Shown here: one piece after another, positions 24,945 through 31,724 of the stretch
Position numbering within the stretch: position 1 is the stretch's first letter
Layout: each line of letters begins with the position of its first letter
Source of the DNA: Acidimicrobiaceae bacterium
GTDB lineage: Bacteria; Actinomycetota; Acidimicrobiia; Acidimicrobiales; RAAP-2
Reading direction: 5' to 3'
Length of the DNA: 32,104 nt
Assembly: GCA_947456095.1 (NCBI GenBank)
Contig: CANGPX010000013.1
Span: forward strand, 1-32,104
Translations under genes and position numbers: made by a program
Notes under the pieces: generated by a model
What the model was told of the DNA's origin: nothing
The model's database searches: none
Seen by the model: the letters and a program-made list of their open reading frames with translations, nothing else

Positions 24945-25709
24945 ATGGAACAGTCCTTGCTGTGTGTTCATGCCCACCCCGATGATGAGGTGCTGTTCAC
25001 CGGTGGGCTCCTTGCTCGAGCGAGCGAACAAGGTCAACGCACAACGCTCGTGACCTGCACTGATGGAAGGTGGGGGTATTCGCCTGGCTACATTGAAATG
25101 GGCCACGACGATCACAACCCAGACGCAACGGCACGCCAACGATCAGTTGATCTAGGAAAATCGGCGGAGATCTTGGGCGTCAGTGAGGTCATCGAGCTTC
25201 GCCACTTCGATTCAGGGATGCGCGGCTGGGAAGTCAATGCTTTGCCAGAAGCGTTCGTTCAGCAGCCAACTGAACTCGTCGCTGCGGGCATTGCCCAGCT
25301 CATTGATGAGCGTCGTCCTGAACTCGTGGTCACCTACGACCGCTTCGGCGTCTATGGACACCCTGACCATGTGAAGGCCCACGAGGTGACGGTTGCCGCG
25401 CTCAAGATGGCAACAGTGAAACCCAAGTTCTTGGTCGTCACCGTGCTGCCAAAGACGGCAGCGAAAATGATGACTTCGTTGATTGATGATGCAGGGTCTC
25501 TTCCACAGTGGCTGATTGACATGGGTGAGTTCGGAACTTCGCAAGACCAAATCGTCGAAACTGTCGACGCTCGCCGTTGGCTCGGCATCAAACGCGCCGC
25601 GATCATGGCGCACGAGAGCCAAGTGGACAACCACTTCTTTCTTGGGCTCGACGACGAGCGGTTTGCCGCACTCCTCGGCGTCGAGCGCTATGCGCTCGGA
25701 GAAGTGTGA
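24945..25709 (+). CDS. PIG-L family deacetylase, copy 1
   Basis: 254-aa zinc-dependent LmbE/PIG-L-type N-deacetylase. The metal motif AHPDDE lies near residues 10-15 and the second metal region YGHPDH near 143-148. The family includes MshB (mycothiol synthesis) and Mca; this protein has the MshB-like core but the substrate cannot be assigned. The ATG lies one base after the transporter stop, with GGGGAG 8 nt upstream, so it belongs to the same transcript. It is similar to the next gene, which suggests duplication, although the association with metal transport is unexplained. Confidence 0.87.
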   Translation: MEQSLLCVHAHPDDEVLFTGGLLARASEQGQRTTLVTCTDGRWGYSPGYIEMGHDDHNPDATARQRSVDLGKSAEILGVSEVIELRHFDSGMRGWEVNALPEAFVQQPTELVAAGIAQLIDERRPELVVTYDRFGVYGHPDHVKAHEVTVAALKMATVKPKFLVVTVLPKTAAKMMTSLIDDAGSLPQWLIDMGEFGTSQDQIVETVDARRWLGIKRAAIMAHESQVDNHFFLGLDDERFAALLGVERYALGEV

Positions 25710-25727
25710 CGTGGAGCTGCTTCGCAG

Positions 25728-25733
25728 TAGGGT
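25728..25733 (+). promoter_or_regulatory. Predicted -10 box for a leaderless mRNA
   Basis: TAGGGT (TANNNT) is followed by exactly six bases and the GTG start of the second PIG-L gene, which has no ribosome site. Confidence 0.48.
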
Positions 25734-25739
25734 GACGCC

Positions 25740-26558
25740 GTGACGAAAGCCCCACTATGCCTGATGGCCGTTCATGCCCACCCTGATGATGAAGCGGCGA
25801 TGACGGGTGGCATCTTGGCCAAATACGCAGCCGAAGGCATCACCACCGTGCTCGTCGTGTGCACCGATGGCGCGCTTGGCGATCAAACAACTGGTGCAAC
25901 ACCAACTGATGAGCACCACGAACCAGAGTCAGTGGCGGCGCACCGCCACCAAGAGTTGCTGGAGAGCTGCAAGGTGTTGTCCATTTCGCATCTCGAAACT
26001 CTCGGCTACCGAGATTCAGGGATGGCGGGCTGGCCGCAGAATGATGTTGCGGATTCGTTCTGGCAAACCCCGGTGGCAGACAGCGCAGCGCGCCTGGCCG
26101 CACTCATCGAGCACTACCGCCCTCAAGTGGTGGTCACCTACGACGAGAACGGCTTCTACGGCCACCCAGATCACATCCAAGCGAACCGGATCACCAAAGC
26201 TGCCCTCGAGATGGTGCCGAGCGTCGAGAAGCTCTTCTACACCGCTATTCCAAAGTCCGTGCTCGCTGGCTTTCGCCAAGCTCTGGCCGAAGAGGGCAGT
26301 GGCGACCCAGATGCTGAGATCCCCGATGAGTTCGGCACCGAAGATGACCAAATTGGTGCAGTCATTGACGTTGCTCAGGTCGTCGACAAAAAGCGAGCAT
26401 CACTGCAGGCCCATGCCAGCCAGACCGACAGTTCATTCTTCTTGGCCATGCCACCGGAGCGCTTTGCTCAAGCCTTTGGGCAAGAAGCCTTCGTGTCGGT
26501 CTTTGACTCGACGAGTCGTCAAGGCATCGATGACGACCTGTTCGCCCGCCTTCGGTAA
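25740..26558 (+). CDS. PIG-L family deacetylase, copy 2 (MshB-like)
   Basis: 272 aa. The N-terminal LCLMAVHAHPDDEAAMTGGILA carries the AHPDDE zinc motif. The middle has LGYRDSGMAGWPQN, and VVVTYDENGFYGHPDHIQAN carries the second His pair; these blocks are typical of actinobacterial MshB-like deacetylases acting on GlcNAc-inositol-type substrates. A role in mycothiol synthesis is possible but mshA, mshC and mshD are not nearby. The GTG start is supported by the TANNNT box six bases upstream, so this gene may be transcribed separately from the upstream operon. A long hairpin follows the stop. Confidence 0.87.
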   Translation: MTKAPLCLMAVHAHPDDEAAMTGGILAKYAAEGITTVLVVCTDGALGDQTTGATPTDEHHEPESVAAHRHQELLESCKVLSISHLETLGYRDSGMAGWPQNDVADSFWQTPVADSAARLAALIEHYRPQVVVTYDENGFYGHPDHIQANRITKAALEMVPSVEKLFYTAIPKSVLAGFRQALAEEGSGDPDAEIPDEFGTEDDQIGAVIDVAQVVDKKRASLQAHASQTDSSFFLAMPPERFAQAFGQEAFVSVFDSTSRQGIDDDLFARLR

Positions 26559-26571
26559 CAGCACAGGCGCA

Positions 26572-26615
26572 AACCAACGAGCCAGCACCGAGGTCTCGGT
26601 GCTGGCTCGTTGGTT
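26572..26615. terminator. Long hairpin terminator between PIG-L 2 and ahcY
   Basis: A perfect 21-bp inverted repeat (26572-26592 and 26595-26615) separated by two bases, so a tight loop forms at its centre. It starts 13 nt after the PIG-L stop and 16 nt from the ahcY stop and probably serves both convergent genes. It has no T-tract on either side, unlike the atpC terminator. Confidence 0.75.
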
Positions 26616-26630
26616 GCGGAGAAGTTGCCG

Positions 26631-28070
26631 TTAGTAGCGGTAGGTGTCGGGCTTGTAGGGGCCTTCGACGTGCACGCCAATGTACTCGGCCTGGTCCTTT
26701 GAGAGCTTCGTGAGCTTCACGCCAAGAGCGTCCAGGTGCAAAAGGGCGACCTTTTCGTCCAAGTGCTTTGGCAACACGTAGACCTTGTTCTCATACGACG
26801 CAGCGTTGGCGAACAGTTCCATTTGCGCCATGGTCTGGTTCGTGAACGAGTTCGACATCACAAAGCTTGGGTGGCCGGTGGCATTTCCAAGGTTCATGAG
26901 GCGACCTTCGGACAACATGATGACGCTGTGGCCGTCAGGGAAGATCCAGGCGTCAACTTGTGGCTTGATGTTGTTGCGCACAATGCCAGGGAAGTCTTGC
27001 AGTCCAACAATGTCGATTTCGTTGTCAAAGTGCCCAATGTTGGCGACAATGGCTTGGTGCTTCATCCGTGACATTTGGTCAACAGTGACGACGCCTTTGT
27101 TGCCTGTTGCCGTGATGATGATGTCGGCGCGGGAAAGCACGTCTTCCAAGGTCGTCACTTCGTAGCCATCCATGGCTGCTTGGAGGGCACAAATTGGGTC
27201 GATCTCGGTCACAATGACGCGAGCGCCCTGGCCGCGCAGTGACTCTGCGGAACCCTTACCAACATCACCGTAGCCACAAACAACAGCAACCTTGCCACCA
27301 ATGAGGACGTCAACGGCACGGTTGAGGCCGTCGATCAAACTGTGACGGCAGCCGTACTTGTTGTCGAACTTCGACTTCGTCACGGCGTCGTTCACGTTGA
27401 TGGCAGGGAACAACAACTCGCCGGCACGTTGCATCTCGTAGAGGCGGTGGACACCGGTTGTCGTCTCTTCGGAGACGCCGACAATGTCTTTGACCATTTC
27501 GGTGTAACGGGTGGGGAATTCTGCCAATGAGCGGTGGAGAAGGCCCAAGATGACGGCGTACTCCTCATTGTCAGCGGTGTCGACGGCTGGGACAAAGCCC
27601 TTTCCTTCGAACTCAACGCCTTTGTGGACGAGCAGCGTGGCATCTCCACCGTCGTCCAAGATCATGGTTGGTCCAGCGTGGTTTGGCCACACGATTGCTT
27701 TTTCGGTGCACCACCAGTACTCATCCAAGGTCTCGCCCTTCCAAGCGAAAACGGGAATACCTGCTGGTGCGTCAACGGTGCCGTTTCGACCAACAACAAC
27801 TGCTGCAGCGGCGTGGTCTTGGGTGGAGAAGATATTGCAGCTGGCCCAACGAACGTCTGCACCAAGGTCAACCAAGGTCTCAATGAGCACTGCGGTTTGG
27901 ATGGTCATGTGAAGCGAACCGGTAACCCGAGCACCAGCTAAAGGCTTTTTTTCGCCAAACTCGGCCCGCATGGCCATGAGGCCGGGCATTTCTACTTCGG
28001 CTAGTTCAATTTCTTTCCGACCAAACTCAGCAAGTGAGAGATCGGCGACCTTGAAGTCGTTGTGCAACAT
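26631..28070 (-). CDS. ahcY: Adenosylhomocysteinase (S-adenosylhomocysteine hydrolase)
   Basis: Tetrameric NAD+-containing enzyme that splits S-adenosylhomocysteine to adenosine and homocysteine, clearing the inhibitor made by methyltransferases. Length 479 aa. Conserved features: [27 protein letters not shown], the Lys/Asp active-site block [15 protein letters not shown], the Rossmann loop [12 protein letters not shown] and the C-terminal PYKPDTYRY with the Lys/Tyr that contact NAD of the neighbouring subunit. The ATG follows TTTTGGAGG by about 8 nt. Transcribed alone from a TATAAT promoter with a leader of about 80 nt. Confidence 0.97.
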   Translation of the reverse strand: MLHNDFKVADLSLAEFGRKEIELAEVEMPGLMAMRAEFGEKKPLAGARVTGSLHMTIQTAVLIETLVDLGADVRWASCNIFSTQDHAAAAVVVGRNGTVDAPAGIPVFAWKGETLDEYWWCTEKAIVWPNHAGPTMILDDGGDATLLVHKGVEFEGKGFVPAVDTADNEEYAVILGLLHRSLAEFPTRYTEMVKDIVGVSEETTTGVHRLYEMQRAGELLFPAINVNDAVTKSKFDNKYGCRHSLIDGLNRAVDVLIGGKVAVVCGYGDVGKGSAESLRGQGARVIVTEIDPICALQAAMDGYEVTTLEDVLSRADIIITATGNKGVVTVDQMSRMKHQAIVANIGHFDNEIDIVGLQDFPGIVRNNIKPQVDAWIFPDGHSVIMLSEGRLMNLGNATGHPSFVMSNSFTNQTMAQMELFANAASYENKVYVLPKHLDEKVALLHLDALGVKLTKLSKDQAEYIGVHVEGPYKPDTYRY

Positions 28071-28120
28071 GATGATGCCTCCAAAATGACAGGGCGCGCG
28101 GCCACGAATCGGTCTGCGTT

Positions 28121-28165
28121 AGCCCGCCCCTCTGGGCTCGACGGCACAACACATCCATTATAGCA
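28121..28165 (-). promoter_or_regulatory. ahcY promoter (extended -10) and leader hairpin
   Basis: TGCTATAAT on the minus strand (28157-28165) is a perfect -10 with the TG extension; a -35 is not evident and is not needed for such promoters. Transcription would begin near 28150, leaving about 80 nt of GC-rich leader that includes an AGCCC/GGGCT hairpin (28121-28125, 28134-28138). It does not match the SAH riboswitch consensus I know. Confidence 0.6.
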
Positions 28166-28204
28166 AGGGTTCGCTCAATTTTGCCCCTCGCGAAAGCAAA
28201 GGCG

Positions 28205-28681
28205 TCAGTTAGAGACCGTGGTGAGGTAGGCGCCGAGGGAGTCAAAGTAGCTCTCCATGCCAGCCTTTGCTTGTTCGGCTTCGCCGTCTGGCATGGTGCC
28301 GAACTGCGTAAAGCACACCTCAGTACCACCGAAGGACTCACGGAAGGTGATGGTGACTTCGTGAAACTCAGTCGATGCATCAGCGGTAAGGAACGCTTCG
28401 GCTGATTCGGTGTACTGCATGGTGTGGCGAAGAAGTTCAAACGGCTTCACTTCGACGTAGCGACCGGAGAAAGAGGGCACAACGCCATACTTTGACGCAT
28501 CGATACCAATCGACCATTTGCCGCCAACGTGTGGTTCTGAAACTGCCGAGCCAGCCACGGCGGCAAGGTCTTGTGGGTGATACCACTCCTGTATTGCAGC
28601 AGAACTCGTCCATGCATCCCACAGCGTTGGTGGTGTGTAGGGAAAGACGCGCTCAACGAAATAGAGCTCGGGGAGGGTCAT
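28205..28681 (-). CDS. SRPBCC (AHSA1-like) domain protein
   Basis: 158-aa START/Bet v1-like protein. The opening (LYFVERVFPYTPPTLWDAWTS), WYHP, the GGKW strand and the C-terminal helix (AKAGMESYFDSLGAYL) mark the AHSA1/activator-of-Hsp90-like subgroup, which has a hydrophobic ligand cavity; no specific ligand is known. It begins 8 nt downstream of the ychF stop and lacks a clear ribosome site, so it is probably co-transcribed with ychF. Confidence 0.85.
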   Translation of the reverse strand: MTLPELYFVERVFPYTPPTLWDAWTSSAAIQEWYHPQDLAAVAGSAVSEPHVGGKWSIGIDASKYGVVPSFSGRYVEVKPFELLRHTMQYTESAEAFLTADASTEFHEVTITFRESFGGTEVCFTQFGTMPDGEAEQAKAGMESYFDSLGAYLTTVSN

Positions 28682-28689
28682 GACAATCG

Positions 28690-29775
28690 CTAGACGTTGA
28701 AGCGGAATTCAACAACGTCTCCATCGGCCATGACATATTCCTTGCCTTCCATGCGGACTTTGCCGGCTGCTTTGGCACTGGTCATGGAACCAGCGGCGAC
28801 AAGGTCGTCGAAGGCAACAACCTCAGCCTTAATGAAGCCACGCTGGAAATCAGTGTGAATCACACCTGCTGCTTCTGGAGCGGTGTTGCCGACCTTGATG
28901 GTCCAGGCTCTCGCTTCCATTGGGCCAGCCGTCAAATACGTCTGGAGGCCAAGGGTCGAGAATCCCTGACGAATCAGTTGGTTGAGGCCCGGTTCTTCTT
29001 GCCCGTAACTTGCGAGGAGATCGGCTGCGTCTTCAGCATCAAGTTGGGCAAGTTCCGCCTCAAGTTGTGCGCACAGCACCACCGCTTCTGCCGGCGCCAC
29101 GAGGCTGCGAAGTTGTGCATGAAGGTCGTGGTCGCTCAATTGACCCTCGTCGACGTTGAAGACGTAGAGGAAAGGCTTGGCCGTCAAGAGGTGCAAGTCT
29201 CCGAGTGCTGTGACATCGATTTCGCCGTTGGCAGCAGCAGCCGAAATCGTTCGACCTTCGTTCAAAATTCCATAGGCGATCTTGGTGGCGGCTAATTGAT
29301 CGGCCAACTCAGGTGCGCGCTTGGCTTCTTTTTCCAGCTTCGGCAAGCGGGAGTCAACGGTTTGGAGATCGGCCAAAATGAGTTCAGTGTTGATGGTCTC
29401 GATATCACTTGACGGATTAACCCCACCATCAACGTGAATGACGTCTTCGTCATCAAAGGCCCGCACCACCTGACAGATGGCATCTGATTCTCGGATTGCA
29501 GCCAGGAACTTGTTGCCGAGGCCTTCGCCAGTTGAGGCTCCTCGCACAATGCCGGCAATGTCAACGAAGGTCGTCGCCGCTGGAACGAGGCGACCTGAGC
29601 TAAAGATCTCAGCCAACACCGCTAAGCGAGCGTCGGGAACCTCAACAACACCCACGTTCGGCTCAATGGTCGCGAAGGGGTAATTCGCCGCCAATACGTC
29701 GTTTGCCGTCAACGCGTTGAACAGCGTTGACTTTCCAACGTTCGGGAGCCCCACGATGCCAATTGTTAGTCCCAT
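28690..29775 (-). CDS. ychF: Ribosome-associated ATPase YchF/OLA1
   Basis: 361 aa (family about 363). The start at 29775 gives the canonical GLTIGIVGLPNVGKST opening, with GGAGG about 7 nt upstream; the open frame extends 18 codons further without support. Walker A is GLPNVGKST; the C-terminus is a TGS domain ending GKVRMEGKEYVMADGDVVEF. YchF binds ATP in preference to GTP, associates with ribosomes and influences stress responses and translation initiation at leaderless mRNAs in E. coli. The ribosome site lies within an inverted repeat (see next feature). Followed 8 nt on by the SRPBCC gene. Confidence 0.96.
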   Translation of the reverse strand: MGLTIGIVGLPNVGKSTLFNALTANDVLAANYPFATIEPNVGVVEVPDARLAVLAEIFSSGRLVPAATTFVDIAGIVRGASTGEGLGNKFLAAIRESDAICQVVRAFDDEDVIHVDGGVNPSSDIETINTELILADLQTVDSRLPKLEKEAKRAPELADQLAATKIAYGILNEGRTISAAAANGEIDVTALGDLHLLTAKPFLYVFNVDEGQLSDHDLHAQLRSLVAPAEAVVLCAQLEAELAQLDAEDAADLLASYGQEEPGLNQLIRQGFSTLGLQTYLTAGPMEARAWTIKVGNTAPEAAGVIHTDFQRGFIKAEVVAFDDLVAAGSMTSAKAAGKVRMEGKEYVMADGDVVEFRFNV

Positions 29776-29776
29776 G

Positions 29777-29816
29777 CCACACCTCCGGCGGCTCATGGTA
29801 GGCGACGGAGGTGTGG
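29777..29816 (-). repeat. 11-bp inverted repeat covering the ychF ribosome site
   Basis: CCACACCTCCG (29777-29787) and its perfect complement (29806-29816) flank 18 bp. The proximal arm is the ychF Shine-Dalgarno stretch itself. TACCAT (29795-29800, minus), a TANNNT -10, lies between the arms. If transcription starts further upstream, the leader can fold and mask the ribosome site; if it starts from TACCAT, the repeat would be a DNA operator. Confidence 0.6.
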
Positions 29817-29871
29817 GTTCAGTGCCCACTCAGAAAAAGGTTGCGTTCTTACCTCCTCCTTAGGTCCGGGC

Positions 29872-29900
29872 TGCACACTGCTGATGAAGGTTCCTACGAT
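29872..29900 (+). promoter_or_regulatory. Predicted promoter of the apbE operon
   Basis: TGCACA (29872-29877, 4/6 match to TTGACA), a 17-nt spacer and TACGAT (29895-29900, TANNNT) precede a short leader with AAGGAG about 6 nt before the first ATG of the operon. Confidence 0.5.
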
Positions 29901-29912
29901 CAATGAAAGGAG

Positions 29913-30356
29913 TTGAACATGTTGCGACCAACCATTCTCACGCTGTGCGGACTCACCGCTGTTGCTGCGATCACTGTGGCTATGCCCAAAGCTCAGCCCC
30001 CGGTACCGTCAACGACGCCCACGACTGTTTCGGCCCAAACAAGTGCAGGGGTGAGTACCAGTGCACTTCGTGCCGAAGCAGCAGCACTTGCGACTCGACT
30101 TGCCGAAGCGAAAGCGAATGCAGCTGCAATCGCTGCGGCAAACACGACGGCCACGACGCCACTGTTGGGTGCACGAGAAGTCAGTCGCGCTCCACGTTCA
30201 CCTCGCGAGTCACAGCCAACTGTCGCACAAGACGAGACTTCTTCGGTCGGGTCGTCTTCGCCGACGACGACAGTTGCTCCCTCGACCACCACGACAAGTG
30301 GACGTCAATGGGGAAATGACGACGAAGGTGGCGACGATGACTGGGGTGATCGATGA
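29913..30356 (+). CDS. Membrane-anchored or secreted low-complexity protein, copy A
   Basis: 147 aa, no known family. It has an N-terminal hydrophobic segment (about 5-22: signal peptide or anchor), a Pro/Thr stretch, and a short Ala/Glu/Lys amphipathic helix (LRAEAAALATRLAEAKANAA). A long Ser/Thr/Pro-rich region follows, with a C-terminal acidic, Trp-containing tail. The same order (hydrophobic segment, VxAQ-T, Glu/Ala/Lys helix, Thr/Pro tail) recurs in the next gene, so they are tandem paralogues. First gene of the operon; its stop overlaps the next start (ATGA). No cofactor or metal motif is visible. Confidence 0.75.
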   Translation: MNMLRPTILTLCGLTAVAAITVAMPKAQPPVPSTTPTTVSAQTSAGVSTSALRAEAAALATRLAEAKANAAAIAAANTTATTPLLGAREVSRAPRSPRESQPTVAQDETSSVGSSSPTTTVAPSTTTTSGRQWGNDDEGGDDDWGDR

Positions 30357-30778
30357 CGACGCCTAAAGGTGCAGCAACTGCATCACTGCTTGGCTGTGTT
30401 TCGGTAACCGCCATTGCCCTCAGTTGGGTTGGCACCCAAGTTGCACCAATTGCTGTGGCCACTGCGCCAGCAACAACGGTTGTGGCTCAGAACACCTCAA
30501 CAACGCTGACCGCAGAACAACAGCGCCTAGCGCTCACGATTGCCAGAGAAAAAGCAGCACTCGCAGCACTCTCTGGAACGACAACTCCAGTGCCGGCAAC
30601 TTCCCCCCAGGGAGCGAACCCCACGCCGGGACCTTTGCCGGGGACACCAGCACCCACGCCAACAACGACGGGAACTCCAACCCCAACTCCTCAAACGGTG
30701 CCAAGCGTGACACCAACGACGGCTTGGGTTCCACCAGTCACGGTCGTGACGTCAGGAGCCTCCGGTGCCATTCGCTAG
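30353..30778 (+). CDS. Membrane-anchored or secreted Thr/Pro-rich protein, copy B
   Basis: 141 aa. An N-terminal hydrophobic segment (about 8-32) precedes AQNTSTTLTAEQQRLALTIA and a short helix, then a long Thr/Pro region (TPTPTP-type), and a C-terminus ending VVTSGASGAIR. The SGAS near the end resembles the core [S/T]GA[S/T] of ApbE flavinylation sites, but the usual upstream Asp is absent. The gene overlaps apbE by 14 nt. It may be an exported flavin carrier or simply a wall-spanning linker; neither is shown. Confidence 0.75.
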   Translation: MTTPKGAATASLLGCVSVTAIALSWVGTQVAPIAVATAPATTVVAQNTSTTLTAEQQRLALTIAREKAALAALSGTTTPVPATSPQGANPTPGPLPGTPAPTPTTTGTPTPTPQTVPSVTPTTAWVPPVTVVTSGASGAIR

Positions 30779-31724
30779 CGAAACCCTGGAATTGAGCCGT
30801 GAACTCACTGTTCGCACGACCTCGGCGATGGCATCAGTCATTGAAGTACTCATCGAAGGCAACGATGCAGTGGCTGACCAAGCCCTTCAGCTCGTCGATC
30901 GGGTCTTTGGCCTCTATGAGACCGCTTGCAGTCGCTTTGTCGCTTCAAGTGAACTGAACGAGTTCCTCAAAGCAACTGATCAAACGGCGCTCTCACCAGT
31001 CCTTGGCCAAGTACTGCGTGCTTCGTTTGCCGCCTATGTCGAAACCGGTGGACGCTTTGATCCACGAGTTCGCCAGGCACTCGAAGCACTCGGATATGAC
31101 CGCACCTTTTCGCAGCTCTTGGAGCCACGAAATGCCCCAGAGCCACGACCACTCCTTGTCCCTTGGGAAAATCCACTGATTGACGAGCATTCGCTGACGT
31201 TTGCTGCGCAGAGTGCAGCACTTGATTTTGGTGGCATTGCCAAAGGTGCTGCCCTCGCAGCTGCAGCAGAGGCGCTCCGCCTTCGGGGAATGAATGGCCT
31301 CATTTGTGCCGGTGGTGACGTTGTCGTGGTCGCCCACAATTGTTCACGGCCTTGGCCAATTGCGATTGAAGATCCCATTCCCTCTGCAATTGAACCCATC
31401 GCTGCTGTTGAGATTGAACAAGGCGCAGTCATGACTTCTTCAGTGAGGCTTCGACAATGGCGCGCCGGGACAACTCCTGTCCACCACCTCATTGATCCTC
31501 GAACGGGAGCTCCAGGAGGAGAGGGACTCTCATCGGTAACGGTGATTGGAGATGATCCCGTCTCGGCTGAGGTGTGGTCGAAGACCCTGTTTCTCGGCGG
31601 GTTTGCTGGCGGCTTCGTCGAAGCCGAACAGCGGGGGCTCGCAGCAGTCTTTGTGTCTCGAGAAGGTGAGGTCGCCGTGAGTAGTGGGGCAGAGCCCGTC
31701 GTGACTTGGGTGCGCCCCTCATGA
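30765..31724 (+). CDS. apbE: FAD:protein FMN transferase (ApbE)
   Basis: 319 aa. ApbE attaches FMN by a phosphoester bond to Thr or Ser of target proteins. Visible blocks: CSRFVASSELNEFL, GGRFDPRV, LDFGGIAKGAALAAAAEALR, NGLICAGGDVVVV, the AVMTSSVRLRQW block, HHLIDPRTGAP and the C-terminal VTVIGDDPVSAEVWSKTLFLGG metal/flavin region. No signal peptide is evident. The GTG start overlaps the preceding gene by 14 nt and the stop overlaps the ferric-reductase-like gene (ATGA), which marks one operon. The target protein is not certain. Confidence 0.92.
   Translation: MPFASETLELSRELTVRTTSAMASVIEVLIEGNDAVADQALQLVDRVFGLYETACSRFVASSELNEFLKATDQTALSPVLGQVLRASFAAYVETGGRFDPRVRQALEALGYDRTFSQLLEPRNAPEPRPLLVPWENPLIDEHSLTFAAQSAALDFGGIAKGAALAAAAEALRLRGMNGLICAGGDVVVVAHNCSRPWPIAIEDPIPSAIEPIAAVEIEQGAVMTSSVRLRQWRAGTTPVHHLIDPRTGAPGGEGLSSVTVIGDDPVSAEVWSKTLFLGGFAGGFVEAEQRGLAAVFVSREGEVAVSSGAEPVVTWVRPS

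Noticed and set aside
28071-28150. SAH riboswitch in the ahcY leader
   Set aside because: The conserved GAGGAGCGCTGC and GGCTCG blocks of the family are not found; only a short AGCCC/GGGCT hairpin is visible.
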